Part shown: piece by piece, positions 33,739-43,828 of the stretch | Layout: every line of letters begins with the position of its first letter | Position numbering within the stretch: position 1 is the stretch's first letter | Origin: Bacteroidota bacterium | GTDB lineage: Bacteria > Bacteroidota > Bacteroidia > Chitinophagales > BACL12 | Reading direction: 5' to 3' | Assembly (NCBI GenBank): GCA_016124275.1 | Contig: WGOA01000003.1 | Location: forward strand, 1-53,929 | DNA length: 53,929 nt | Made by a program: the position numbers and the translations under genes | Notes under the pieces: generated by a model | Told to the model about the DNA's origin: nothing | Seen by the model: only the letters and a program-made list of their open reading frames with translations | Database searches by the model: none

Positions 33739-36294
33739 CTAAACGCCACTTTTCTGCCGGTGAAGGGACGGCTCAACAACAGCCGCCATAGCTTGAATAT
33801 TAAGCGGCTGCTTAAGAAAATCGCTTATACGAGTGGCTTGGGCCAACGGATCTGCCACAACATCAGCATGCTTGACATACAATACCTCAATGTTTTTCTG
33901 GGCAGGTAGCCATTTTCGGGTTTTTTCCAGGCTCTGCTGGAAGGCACTCACCAGGCGGAGGGGCATAGCTTCTTCTTTGGCTTTGCCCTGGCGGAGCAAC
34001 ATAGTATGCTGGGAATGCAACACTTCATTGAGTTCGCGCTCCATAAAGATGACCCGGTAGGCATAGCGGGCGGGCAAATGCTCCAAAAGCTGGGAAATGA
34101 CTTTAACGGCTTTGCCCTGTGCCTGGTGCAGGAATTCCTTGTTGCGCATTAAAGCCTTGACGGCTTCATGCTCGTAATAGCCCCTGGGGTTGCTTTCGTC
34201 GGGGGTGCGAACCTCATCCGTGAAAAGGGACATGCCCCCTTCGCCCAGCATTTGCATCATCATGGAGGTACCGGAACGCGGCAAACCGGACACCACGGTA
34301 ATAACTCCTTGTACGTTTTCGGCAATGGCCCCGGAAACTGCCACGGCCTTTTCGGGTTGGTTTAAATGATCGCGGTACAGGCGCTCCAGCCACTGCCGGG
34401 AGCGGTTCAGGCCCGGCGCCATGCGCAGCGCCACTTCAAACGCTTCGGCGGAGCGCTCGTATTCGCCCATGGCGTGCAGTGCTTCGCCCAAATGATGGTG
34501 CGCGAAGGGGAAATGGTAGATCAACCCAACCGATTGCAACAGCGACTCCACGGCCTGCTCCGGCAAACCGCCGCGGAGCTGGGCCAGGCCAAGCCCGTGC
34601 CATGAAGGCGCACTCTCCGGGTCAAGCGCTAACTCCTTCTGGAAGGCCCGCGAAGCGTCTTCCCACTGGCGCAACATGGTGTAGCCGCGCCCAATTTGCA
34701 GGTTCAGCTTGGGCATGCGCGGGGCGGCCTGCTCAGCCGCCGTGAATTCTTCCAGGGCCAATTTGGGCTTGTTTTCGCTGAGCAACAGCGAGCCCTCCAG
34801 AATGCGCAGTCCCGGAGTGAGCTTCTCGCTGGCTGCCTTGATCTTTTCAACCACGGCCCGGCACTCCGAAATTTTGCCGGCACTTTGGTAGCAGCGCGCC
34901 AGGCGCATGCCGTAACGCGTTTGCTCCGGGTTTTCCCGAAACAGGCGCTCCAGGATAGGAATGGCTTCACCTACCAAACGGCCATCTATATAAGCCCTTG
35001 CCAGGTAATAGTCATTCTCGTTCAGCGTATTGCGAATAGCCTTTTCTACATTTTCATCAGGGCGCTCCACGTAACCCAGCTCAATCAACTGTTCCATCGC
35101 TTCCTGATCGGCATACGCATCTTGCTGTAAATCAGGCGGATGCATGCCGCAGGGGCCGGGAATGGCTTCCCAGCTTGGAATCACCTCAAGGGTTTGCTCG
35201 TCCTCAAAGGCGCCTACAATGACTTTTCCGTCCATGTCGCTGGCCACGGGAAGCCCAAAGAGTGTCAACAGCGTCGGGGTAATGTCCAGCACGCTGGCGC
35301 CGTAAATGCGCTCATCTTTCCTGACTCCGGGGCCTTTCAGCACAAAAATGCCGTAGGGGCTGTGCTCCAAGGCGGGTGCTGCCGGCTCTTTAGGCAGGCT
35401 TTTGGGCCGGAGGTGATCCGGGTGGAACCCGTGATCGGAAATCAACATGACCGTCGTGTCGGGACCGGCCAATTCCAACATGCGCTCCAACATCATGTCG
35501 TGGAAACGGTAGGCGCTGCTCACGACATCCTTGTACAAGGCAAACATTTCGTTGGGCACACCGGGCATTTGCGGCGGGTGAAATTTCATGAACCCGTGGC
35601 AAAAGTGGTCGATGGCATCAAAGTAAACCGCCAGAAAATCCCAATCCTGCTGCTCGGCCAGGTACGTAGCCGCCGACTGAATCGAGGCGGCGTCTGCCAG
35701 AATTTTGGTCAGGGCCGCTAAACGGCGGTCTTTGCCCTGGTCCACTTTGGCGGCGTCGGGCACAAAGGGCAGCAGGTGATGCTGCGTAATTTCTCCGGAA
35801 TGCACGCGCAACTTGCCCATGAGCTCCTCCATCTCGGGCGGGTGCACCGTGCCGGGCATCATCGGCCAGGGCTTGTCAATGGGGCTGCGCGTCTTTTGGT
35901 AGAAGTTAGAAACAGCCACGCCGTTGATGGGCTCCGCAGGGTGACTCGGCCACCAGCCGATCACATGGGTGCGGAGGTTGTGCTGGGTCAGAATGTTCCA
36001 GATAGCCTTGACTTTGCGGCCGGTGTTGTAAACCGGACGAATGCCCTTTCCCCCGGGATCGGGCTCCGTAAAGCCCAAAATACCGTGCTTGTAGGGGCGT
36101 TTTCCCGTGGCAATGGAGGTCCAAAGCATGGGCGAAAGGGGCGGGTCAAGGGTGGCGAGGTTTCCCATGCTGCCCTGGTTGATGAGCTTCTCCAGGGTGG
36201 GCATCAAACCGGCATCCAACAGCGGATGGATCACTTTCCAATCAGCTGCATCCCAGCCGATCAACATTACTTTTTTTGCCAGTCGTTTGCCCAT
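33739..36294 (-). CDS. Alkaline-phosphatase-superfamily phosphodiesterase fused to TPR and sulfotransferase-like domains
   Basis: This 851-aa protein has three parts. Residues ~1-400 are a type I phosphodiesterase/nucleotide pyrophosphatase domain: KVMLIGWDAADWKVI (metal Asp), LWTSIATGKRPYKHGILG (nucleophile Thr region), YFDAIDHFCHGF and LISDHGFHPDH (metal ligands). Residues ~430-640 are TPR-like helices (YLARAYIDGRLVGEAIPILE, PSWHGLGLAQLRGG). The last ~200 residues resemble a P-loop sulfotransferase, with VVSGLPRSGTSMMMQML as the phosphosulfate-binding loop. There is no signal peptide, so it is likely cytoplasmic or uses another export route. It lies 41 bases after the POT transporter gene. 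The substrate is unknown. The fusion suggests that one protein handles both phospho- and sulfo-esters, which is an inference. Confidence 0.8.
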   Translation of the reverse strand: MGKRLAKKVMLIGWDAADWKVIHPLLDAGLMPTLEKLINQGSMGNLATLDPPLSPMLWTSIATGKRPYKHGILGFTEPDPGGKGIRPVYNTGRKVKAIWNILTQHNLRTHVIGWWPSHPAEPINGVAVSNFYQKTRSPIDKPWPMMPGTVHPPEMEELMGKLRVHSGEITQHHLLPFVPDAAKVDQGKDRRLAALTKILADAASIQSAATYLAEQQDWDFLAVYFDAIDHFCHGFMKFHPPQMPGVPNEMFALYKDVVSSAYRFHDMMLERMLELAGPDTTVMLISDHGFHPDHLRPKSLPKEPAAPALEHSPYGIFVLKGPGVRKDERIYGASVLDITPTLLTLFGLPVASDMDGKVIVGAFEDEQTLEVIPSWEAIPGPCGMHPPDLQQDAYADQEAMEQLIELGYVERPDENVEKAIRNTLNENDYYLARAYIDGRLVGEAIPILERLFRENPEQTRYGMRLARCYQSAGKISECRAVVEKIKAASEKLTPGLRILEGSLLLSENKPKLALEEFTAAEQAAPRMPKLNLQIGRGYTMLRQWEDASRAFQKELALDPESAPSWHGLGLAQLRGGLPEQAVESLLQSVGLIYHFPFAHHHLGEALHAMGEYERSAEAFEVALRMAPGLNRSRQWLERLYRDHLNQPEKAVAVSGAIAENVQGVITVVSGLPRSGTSMMMQMLGEGGMSLFTDEVRTPDESNPRGYYEHEAVKALMRNKEFLHQAQGKAVKVISQLLEHLPARYAYRVIFMERELNEVLHSQHTMLLRQGKAKEEAMPLRLVSAFQQSLEKTRKWLPAQKNIEVLYVKHADVVADPLAQATRISDFLKQPLNIQAMAAVVEPSLHRQKSGV

Positions 36295-36335
36295 GTGCTT
36301 GTCTCGTTACTGCGCCTTATCGCTCGCCTTGCGGG

Positions 36336-38084
36336 TTAAGGCCTGGGCGTTGGTTCCTCCTGGAGGTAGCGCTCGCCGGTGTAGCGTTTGGCTACCGGCA
36401 CAAAAATCAACGCCGCAAGGCCCATTAGCCCGCAGAAAAACCAAAAATACTCCGCTCCGACCAGACGGTCGCTGTGCACCGTGTGGTTTGGTCCGGGCGC
36501 ATAGGTTCCGCGAAGCATCAAGGGTTTACGGGTTGCCGCGTCCAACAGGCTAAAACTTTGCGTTCCCGGATCAATGTCGGCCAGCAAAAAGGTGCCTTGT
36601 AAACGAACGGTATCGGCTGGCTGGTCATCCGATGCGGGAAGCAGGCGCTCCAGGCCACAGTCGCCGCTGAACATAATTTTTCTTCCGTTGATCAGGTCCG
36701 GCGCCTTCTCTTCAGCGCGGAGCCGGAGCGGAGCGAAAATGGCCTCGGAGGCGGTTGCATCCGGAGTTGCTTCCGGAGCAGAACCCGGAGCCGCTTCAAC
36801 GGCCGCAATCGGAAAATCAGCCCGAATAAAACGGTTCACCTCAACGGCCAGAAAATTGCCGGCAGACAGCGATAAAAAATACAGCCCCATGACCAGCGAC
36901 TTGGCCGGATTGGGCGCCTGCGTGTAGGCAAATTCCAGGCAAGTCATGGAAATGAGCACTTCGGCCGCCGTCATGGCCACATACGCCCAGAGCTGTCCGC
37001 TCACCGAAGCCGGCTGACCGTTGAAAATGCGCAGTTCCAGCGCGGCGATAATGGCAAAAGACAAAGACGCCAAAAACATACCTAAACCTATTTTTCGAAG
37101 GGCTGTAGAGGCAATGCCATACCGCGCCGACATAGGATACAATACGGCGCTGAACAAGGGCACAAACAGCAGGATCAAAAAGGAATTGACCGCCTGTATT
37201 TGCGAGGGCAACAGCACAACGGACCAGCCAAAAAGCCCCACCCGCTTGTCCATCAAATCACTTTGTGCCTGCAACACCCAGGAGCTGCCCGTCTGGTCGT
37301 AAAGCGACCAAAAAACGGCCACCAGCCCAAAGATGGGAAGCAGTCGCAGCACGGCACGACGCGTTTCGCCCGCCAGCAGGGTCTGCTTAAAAACCGGCCA
37401 TCCGGACGGGGGAATACTGCGGTACTCCCTGCGACCGTAGTGGAAAACAACGGTTGCCAGCAACATGAGCCCGCCCGGCACGCCAAAAGCGATGTGCGGG
37501 CCAAAATCCCGCAACAGCCACTCGCCAGCCAGCGTGGACAGCACGGCCCCGATGTTGATGGAAAAGTAAAACCAAGCGTAGGCTTTGTCCAGCAAATGGG
37601 CGTTTCCGCGGCTGAACTGATCGCCCAAATGGGCGGAAACGCAGGGCTTGATGCCTCCCGCCCCGATGGCAATCAGCGCCAGCCCCCCGGCGAGCCCCAG
37701 GCGGGTATGGTCCAGCGCCAACACCAGGTGGCCCAGGCAATACACCAGCGACAGCGCCATGATGGTCTTGTACTTACCCCAGAAAATGTCGGCCAACAGC
37801 GCGCCGATAATGGGCAGAAAGTACACCCCCATGATGAAGGTATGGTACCAGATTTTGGACTCCGACTCCGTCATGGGGTCGGCCTGCCCCGCGCTGTCCA
37901 GCAAGTACTTGGTCATAAAGACCGTCAGGATGCTGCGCATGCCGTAGAACGAGTAGCGCTCTGCCGCTTCATTGACCACGATGTAAGGCAAGCCGCGCGG
38001 CATGCGCCTGGCGGCAGAAGCAGCGCCGGGATGCTGGCGGCTGTTTGGATCGGTGCCGGAGTTGGGAGGGGTTTCGCTGGGCAT
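36336..38084 (-). CDS. POT/PTR-family proton-dependent oligopeptide transporter
   Basis: This 582-aa major-facilitator-type transporter has the POT motifs: ERYSFYGMRSILTVFMTKYL in helix 1 (the proton-coupling ExxER variant) and GIKPCVSAHLGDQF near helix 5, with FYFSINIGAVLSTL. It imports di- and tripeptides with protons. Between the last helices is an unusual ~130-residue hydrophilic insert rich in Ala/Pro/Glu (EAAPGSAPEATPDATASEA ... DPGTQSFSLLDAATRKP), probably periplasmic. It lies 15 bases downstream of the OPT transporter gene and is probably cotranscribed with it. Confidence 0.9.
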   Translation of the reverse strand: MPSETPPNSGTDPNSRQHPGAASAARRMPRGLPYIVVNEAAERYSFYGMRSILTVFMTKYLLDSAGQADPMTESESKIWYHTFIMGVYFLPIIGALLADIFWGKYKTIMALSLVYCLGHLVLALDHTRLGLAGGLALIAIGAGGIKPCVSAHLGDQFSRGNAHLLDKAYAWFYFSINIGAVLSTLAGEWLLRDFGPHIAFGVPGGLMLLATVVFHYGRREYRSIPPSGWPVFKQTLLAGETRRAVLRLLPIFGLVAVFWSLYDQTGSSWVLQAQSDLMDKRVGLFGWSVVLLPSQIQAVNSFLILLFVPLFSAVLYPMSARYGIASTALRKIGLGMFLASLSFAIIAALELRIFNGQPASVSGQLWAYVAMTAAEVLISMTCLEFAYTQAPNPAKSLVMGLYFLSLSAGNFLAVEVNRFIRADFPIAAVEAAPGSAPEATPDATASEAIFAPLRLRAEEKAPDLINGRKIMFSGDCGLERLLPASDDQPADTVRLQGTFLLADIDPGTQSFSLLDAATRKPLMLRGTYAPGPNHTVHSDRLVGAEYFWFFCGLMGLAALIFVPVAKRYTGERYLQEEPTPRP

Positions 38085-38099
38085 GGCAGAACGCTGCGT

Positions 38100-40076
38100 T
38101 TACGATTGTTCCGACCGCTGTTTGCTTGCCGCTTTGAGCGATTGGCTGTACATAACATAAGCTATGATACAGATCACACCAAGGCCAATCCAGCTGTTGG
38201 CAGTTGTGTTCAGCAAGGGGTATAATTCGCGGTTGCCGGTAGCGGCTATGGGAAGGGCCAGCCCAATGCCCAGCAGCGCTTCGCCCGTAATCAAACCCGC
38301 CGCGATCAACAGGCCGGTACGCTCTGCAGCGCCCCGAACCGATTCGGCGCGTGCGGGCTTCAGGCCTTTGAGGTTCAACCCCCGGCTGACGGCCCAGGCA
38401 ATCAGCCCGCCGAACATGATGGCGCTGTCCAGCTCAAAAGGCAGGTAGAGCCCCACACCCACCGCCAGCACCGGAATCCGGAACGAAGACCCCCGCCGGC
38501 GCTGGATTTCGTCGGCCAAAATGATCAGTACAGCAATGCCCGCACCAGCGCTCACCAGCCCCCAGGGCAGGTTTCGGTTAAACACGCCCCCCGCCACCGA
38601 TGCCATGAGCCCCGCCTGCGGCGCGCTGAGCGCTTCGCTGCCAATGCCATACGTTCCGTGCAGCAGGTTTAACACGGCGGGAAGCACGAACGCGGCAGAC
38701 ACCACTCCCAAAATCTGCATGATCTGTTGGTTGCGCGGCGTGGCCCCGAGCAGGTAGCCCGATCTGAGGTCCTGCATATTGTCGCCGGCAATGGCTGCGG
38801 CACAGCAAACCACCGCTCCGATTAAAATGGCAGCGGCGGCACCTTTGGCCGGGTCGCTGGCGCTGCCCAACAACACCAACAACATCAGCGACGCAGACAG
38901 AATCGTAGCAATGGTTACGCCGGAAATCGGATTGTTGGAACTGCCCACAAGACCGGCCATGTAACCGGCCACCGCCGAAAAAAGAAAGCCCGCAAAGACC
39001 ATCACCAGGGTCATGAACAGCGAAATGCCGGTCTGCTGAATTTCTGTCTGGTAAATCATGAAAATGGGCACCAGCAAAACGCCAATGCCGATCAATACCC
39101 AGCTCATGCGCATGTCCAGATCGGTTCTTAGCACGTTCAAGCGCTCGCCGCCTTTCCTAAACGCCGCCATCCCTTCTTTAACGGCCATGCTCAGGGCAGC
39201 GCGGATGGAAACCACCGCCCAAAGACCGCCCACCACCATGGCGCCAACGCCCAGGTAACGCAGCCGCTGGCCCCACAAGGTGCCAGCGAGTTCCGCAGGA
39301 GCCGTGTCAGCGGCCAGACCCAATTCGCCCAGCAGATTCTCTGCTCCGTGCAGATTGATGTACACCGGCATGGCAATCCACCAGGTGATCACGCCGCCGG
39401 CAAAAACCAACGCGGCAATGCGCAGGCCTACAATGTAACCCACTGCAATCAGGGCGGGCGAAAGGTTCATGCCGAAGAACAACAGGTTGCGGCCACCCTG
39501 GACGTAAGTGGCTTTTTCGAGCACGCCCCCCCAAAGCCCCAGGCCTGCCTCCGCAAATTTGACGGCTCCACCCGCCAGCGCGGACCAAACCAGAAAAACC
39601 ACCGATTTCCCCCCCTCTGCGCCCGATTTCAGCACTTCGGCCGTGGCAATGCCTTCCGGGAATTGCAGCGCCTGCTTGACAATCAGCGCGCGGCGCAGCG
39701 GAATGGTGAACAACACACCCAGCACCCCACCAGACAGCGAAATGAAAACCGTTTCCAGATAGTGAAAATTCTGCCAATAGCCCATCAGCACCAGCGCGGG
39801 GAGCGTAAAAATGACCCCTGCCGCCAGCGACTCCCCGGCAGAAGCCGCCGTCTGCACAGCGTTGTTCTCCAAAATGGTGCCGTTGCGCAGCAAACGCAAA
39901 ATGCCCATGGACAGCACGGCCGCCGGTATGGAAGCCGAGACCGTCATGCCGGCAAACAAGCCCAAATAGGCATTGGCTGCCGACAGCACCACGCTGAGCA
40001 CTACACCCAGCACAATAGCCCGAAGGGACAATTCGGGCATGCTTTCCGAGGCCGCGACGTAAGGACGGTGTTCCAT
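38100..40076 (-). CDS. OPT-family oligopeptide transporter
   Basis: This 658-aa membrane protein starts at the ATG at 40076, giving MEHRPYVAASESMPELSLRA, the usual N-terminus of bacterial OPT proteins. An in-frame ATG at 40157 would add 27 unlikely residues. Conserved segments include ANAYLGLFAGMTVSASIPAA, NNAVQTAASAGESLAAG, LVGSSNNPISGVTIATILSA and GDNMQDLRSGYLLGATP. About 15 hydrophobic helices are present. OPT proteins move oligopeptides or metal-chelate compounds. It is the first gene of a probable three-gene operon with the POT transporter and the phosphodiesterase-sulfotransferase fusion, and is divergent from the T9SS type B protein. Confidence 0.9.
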   Translation of the reverse strand: MEHRPYVAASESMPELSLRAIVLGVVLSVVLSAANAYLGLFAGMTVSASIPAAVLSMGILRLLRNGTILENNAVQTAASAGESLAAGVIFTLPALVLMGYWQNFHYLETVFISLSGGVLGVLFTIPLRRALIVKQALQFPEGIATAEVLKSGAEGGKSVVFLVWSALAGGAVKFAEAGLGLWGGVLEKATYVQGGRNLLFFGMNLSPALIAVGYIVGLRIAALVFAGGVITWWIAMPVYINLHGAENLLGELGLAADTAPAELAGTLWGQRLRYLGVGAMVVGGLWAVVSIRAALSMAVKEGMAAFRKGGERLNVLRTDLDMRMSWVLIGIGVLLVPIFMIYQTEIQQTGISLFMTLVMVFAGFLFSAVAGYMAGLVGSSNNPISGVTIATILSASLMLLVLLGSASDPAKGAAAAILIGAVVCCAAAIAGDNMQDLRSGYLLGATPRNQQIMQILGVVSAAFVLPAVLNLLHGTYGIGSEALSAPQAGLMASVAGGVFNRNLPWGLVSAGAGIAVLIILADEIQRRRGSSFRIPVLAVGVGLYLPFELDSAIMFGGLIAWAVSRGLNLKGLKPARAESVRGAAERTGLLIAAGLITGEALLGIGLALPIAATGNRELYPLLNTTANSWIGLGVICIIAYVMYSQSLKAASKQRSEQS

Positions 40077-40180
40077 GTCGGCTAAAATAGCCCCGCGAAC
40101 CCGCAACGCGAAGTGGACAATTGCCTGCGCGCTATGGGGGTAGTTTGGCGCGAACATGCTATTTTTAATGAATTCACCTC

Positions 40181-43100
40181 ATGGCTTCTTTGCGTTTTAG
40201 GCATGTTTCGCGCTCCTCGTTGTTCGGGCGAAGGGCTTTTTCCTCGCTGGCAACCGCGCTGGAGCGTGTGCTGGTTCCGGTGCCTGGCCCTTTGGTTGCC
40301 CTTGCGCTGCTCCTTGCCCTTGGCGGGGGTGGTGTTTCTGGGCAGCAGCCAACTGCCACTCCATCCTCTCCGGGCCCGCGCTTTGTGGCCAACCTGGGGC
40401 AGTGGACAGACCCCTTCCATTTTCGGGCTGATTTGCCGGATGGCGCCTTGTTTGTGGAGCCCGACGGGCTGACCTGGTCCTTTTTGAGCGGCAACGATTT
40501 GGAGGCCGTTGAGGAAAGCAAAAAGAGCGGTGTGCCCCCGCCCCCCGGTGGCTTCCGCGTGGCTGGGCATGCGTTCCGCACCCGCTTCAGCGGAGCGGCC
40601 CCCCTTCGCCCGGAACCGGCTGCCGCGCCAGAGGCGCATTACCGCAACTACTTTCTGGGCAACGACCCTTCGCGCTTCAAAGGCCATGTGCCGGAATACC
40701 GCGCGCTGCGCATGCCCGGGCTCTACCCCGGCACCGACCTTTTGCTTTACGCCAGCGACGGCGGGCTCAAGTACGACTTCGTGGTCAAGCCGGGCGCCCG
40801 CCCCGACCGCATTCTGATGACCTACGAAGGGCTGATCTCGGCCACTTTGCGCGACGGCCGGCTCATGCTGCGGCACAGCAACGGCGTGCTTGAAGAAGCC
40901 GCGCCCGTGGCTTACCAGGACATCAACGGCCGGCGCATCCCCGTGCCCTGCGTCTTTGAAGCGCGCAACGGCGGCGTGGGGTTTGCGTTTCCCGAGCGCT
41001 ACGACACTCGCCATCCGCTGATCATTGACCCGGTGTTGGTGTTCGCCACCTTTTCCGGCTCCACCAGCGACAACTGGGGCTACACGGCCACCTACGACGC
41101 AGACGGCCACCTCTACGGGGGCGGCATCGCGTTCGGCATCGGGTACCCGGTAACGCTGGGCGCGTTTCAAACCACCTACGGCGGCGGCGGCGGTTTCCTG
41201 GGCTGCGACATCGCGCTGACCAAGTACAGCCCCGATGGCAGCGCGCAAATCTGGTCCAGCTACCTGGGCGGCAGTGCCAACGAGTTTCCGCAGAGCCTGA
41301 TCGTTAATGCCTCCGGGGAATTGTTGGTGTACGGCAGCACAGGTTCATCCAATTTTCCCACCACTGCGGGCTGCTACGACCCTTCGTTCAACGGCGGTTC
41401 GCTGGTTTCGGTCACGTCGGTTGACTTTACGGGGGGTTCGGACATCTACGTTTCCCGAATTTCTGCCGACGGCAGCACCCTGCTGGCCAGCACCTTCGTG
41501 GGAGGCAGCAGCAACGACGGGCTGAACATTGCCACCGATTTGCATTACAACTACGGGGACCATGCGCGGGGCGAGATCATCCTCGATCCCGACGGGGGCC
41601 CGATCATTGCATCGTCCACCTACTCGACCAATTTCCCCACCACCACCGGGGCTTTTCAGGCGGCGCTTTCCGGCAACCAGGACGGCGTGCTCTTTCACCT
41701 GAATCCGGATTTGACCAGTCTGGTTTGGTCCACCTACATCGGCGGTACGCTGGCCGATGGGGCCTATTCGGTCAAGGTCCACGAGGCCAGCGGCGAGCTG
41801 TTGGTTTGCGGGGGCACCAAAAGCACGAATTTCCCCACCACCGCGGGGTCGCTGCACCCGACGTTTCGGGGGGGAGCGGCCGATGGCTGGGTTATGCGGT
41901 TTAACGGTACAGCCAGCGCGGCTTTGGCCGGTACCTACCTGGGCACCACCGCTTACGACCAGGCTTATTTTGTGGAGCGCGATGACGATGGCGAAGTGTA
42001 TGTGATGGGCCAGAGCCGCGGCGCCTACCCGGTTTCTGCCGGCGTGTATTCCAATCCAAACAGCGCGCAGTTCATTCACAAGCTCAATCCGCTGCTAAGC
42101 GCCACGGTCTATTCCACCGTCTTTGGCACCGGCTCCAGCGCCGTCAACATTTCACCAACGGCCTTGCTGGTGGATGTCTGCGAGCATGTCTACGTCAGTG
42201 GTTGGGGCGGCCTGGTCAATACCGGGTTCAACCCATCGGTGGGCAGCATGATCGGCTTGCCACTCAGCGCCGATGCTTTCCAAACCACCACGGACGGCAG
42301 CGATTTTTACTTTTTTGTGCTGGCTAAAAACGGCATCAGCCTGTTGTACGCCTCCTATTTTGGCGGAGGAACGGTAGCCGGGGTGGTGTCGCGCGAGCAC
42401 GTGGACGGGGGCACCAGCCGCTTTGATGAACAGGGGGTCATTTACCAGGCAGTCTGCGCGGGCTGCGGAGGCCTGGATGCTTTTCCCACCACGCCAGGTG
42501 CCTATTCGGAAACCAATTCCAGCACCAATTGCAACCTGGGCACCCTTAAGTTTCGCTTTGACCTGACCGGTGTGTTTGCCGCCTCTGATGCAGATCCTGA
42601 CCTTATCGGTTGTGCACCGTTTACGGTCAATTTCGACAACACCAGCATCGGGGCCAGCCAGTACCTCTGGATCTTTGGCGATGGCGATACGTCCACTGAC
42701 TTTGAACCCACCCACACGTTTGTGGACGTAGGCATTTATACGGTGCAATTGATTGCCTCGGACACCAACAGCTGCAACCTCGCCGACACCTCTTTCCTGA
42801 CCATCATTGCCGGCCTGGACAGCATTGTGGCGGCTTTTTCTGTAACCGAATTCACCAATTGCGACACACTGTGGGCAACCTTCAGCGACAGCAGCCAGAC
42901 CTTAGGCAGCAGCACCCAATACACCTGGATTTTAGGCGACGGCACTGTGCTCAATGATCCCGGCACCTTCACCCATGTTTACACCACACCCGGCACCTAT
43001 ACGGTGCAGCTGATCGTTCAGGATTCGCTGAGTTGCAACCAACTGGATACCACAACGTTTGTTTTGTCCTATGCCGCTGGATTCAGCTCCGGATTTGCTG

Positions 43101-43828
43101 TGGACTACACGGGCTGTGTGCCCGTTACCGCGGAGTTTACCAACGACTACCCGGACGCAGAATTCTACACTTGGGATTTTGGCGATGGGAATACCGGTAC
43201 GGGTCTGGATCCCACCCATGTGTACAGTGCATCAGGCACCTACACCGTAACCTTGACTACGGAAAACTGCGGAGCAACAGAAACCGTAACGGCCGACGTG
43301 GATGTGCCGCTTGACCCGATCGCGTTCTTCTCCGATGAACCTTACGCAGCCATCATCAACACGCCGGTTACGTTCACCAACCTGAGTGAATTCGCCAACA
43401 GTTATTTGTGGGAATTCAGCGACGGCACCAATACGGCTGCCGTGAATGCCGTGCACAGTTTTGCGGCTGCAGGTGTCTTTGAAGTCTGCCTGACGGCCCG
43501 CAACAGTTTTGGATGCGAAGACCAATATTGCCGCTCCATTGAAATAGAGTTTGATGGGTTGATTGATGTGCCGAGTGCGTTTACCCCCAATGGCGATGGC
43601 ATGAATGACCGTTTTCTGGTGCAGGGCTTTGGGGCGGAAGAGTTCCAACTGCGAATTTTCAACCGCTGGGGCGAACTGGTCTTTGAAAGCCGAGACTTGT
43701 TCGAAGGCTGGGACGGCACCTTCCGCGGCAAACCGCAGGAAATGGACGCTTATGCTTATACCCTGCGGGTAAAATTTGCCAACAACCGGGTGGAGGAACG
43801 CCAGGGCAACCTTACGCTGCTGCGATGA
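40181..43828 (+). CDS. Giant secreted PKD-repeat protein with gliding-associated (T9SS type B) C-terminal domain
   Basis: This 1215-aa secreted protein has a signal sequence ending LVALALLLALGGGGVSGQ. An N-terminal domain (FVANLGQWTDPFHFRADLPD ... YPGTDLLLYASDGGLKYDF) of the type found before beta-propeller repeats comes first. Many repeated blades follow (SNFPTTAGCYDPSF, TNFPTTTGAFQAAL, TNFPTTAGSLHPTF). Then come about four PKD domains (YLWIFGDGDTSTDFEPTHTF, YTWILGDGTV, YTWDFGDGNTG, YLWEFSDGTNT). The last ~85 residues are a type B sorting domain (VPSAFTPNGDGMNDRFLV, FNRWGELVFES, YAYTLRVKF). It is probably a surface adhesin. The PorP/SprF gene starts within its stop codon. Confidence 0.92.
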   Translation: MASLRFRHVSRSSLFGRRAFSSLATALERVLVPVPGPLVALALLLALGGGGVSGQQPTATPSSPGPRFVANLGQWTDPFHFRADLPDGALFVEPDGLTWSFLSGNDLEAVEESKKSGVPPPPGGFRVAGHAFRTRFSGAAPLRPEPAAAPEAHYRNYFLGNDPSRFKGHVPEYRALRMPGLYPGTDLLLYASDGGLKYDFVVKPGARPDRILMTYEGLISATLRDGRLMLRHSNGVLEEAAPVAYQDINGRRIPVPCVFEARNGGVGFAFPERYDTRHPLIIDPVLVFATFSGSTSDNWGYTATYDADGHLYGGGIAFGIGYPVTLGAFQTTYGGGGGFLGCDIALTKYSPDGSAQIWSSYLGGSANEFPQSLIVNASGELLVYGSTGSSNFPTTAGCYDPSFNGGSLVSVTSVDFTGGSDIYVSRISADGSTLLASTFVGGSSNDGLNIATDLHYNYGDHARGEIILDPDGGPIIASSTYSTNFPTTTGAFQAALSGNQDGVLFHLNPDLTSLVWSTYIGGTLADGAYSVKVHEASGELLVCGGTKSTNFPTTAGSLHPTFRGGAADGWVMRFNGTASAALAGTYLGTTAYDQAYFVERDDDGEVYVMGQSRGAYPVSAGVYSNPNSAQFIHKLNPLLSATVYSTVFGTGSSAVNISPTALLVDVCEHVYVSGWGGLVNTGFNPSVGSMIGLPLSADAFQTTTDGSDFYFFVLAKNGISLLYASYFGGGTVAGVVSREHVDGGTSRFDEQGVIYQAVCAGCGGLDAFPTTPGAYSETNSSTNCNLGTLKFRFDLTGVFAASDADPDLIGCAPFTVNFDNTSIGASQYLWIFGDGDTSTDFEPTHTFVDVGIYTVQLIASDTNSCNLADTSFLTIIAGLDSIVAAFSVTEFTNCDTLWATFSDSSQTLGSSTQYTWILGDGTVLNDPGTFTHVYTTPGTYTVQLIVQDSLSCNQLDTTTFVLSYAAGFSSGFAVDYTGCVPVTAEFTNDYPDAEFYTWDFGDGNTGTGLDPTHVYSASGTYTVTLTTENCGATETVTADVDVPLDPIAFFSDEPYAAIINTPVTFTNLSEFANSYLWEFSDGTNTAAVNAVHSFAAAGVFEVCLTARNSFGCEDQYCRSIEIEFDGLIDVPSAFTPNGDGMNDRFLVQGFGAEEFQLRIFNRWGELVFESRDLFEGWDGTFRGKPQEMDAYAYTLRVKFANNRVEERQGNLTLLR

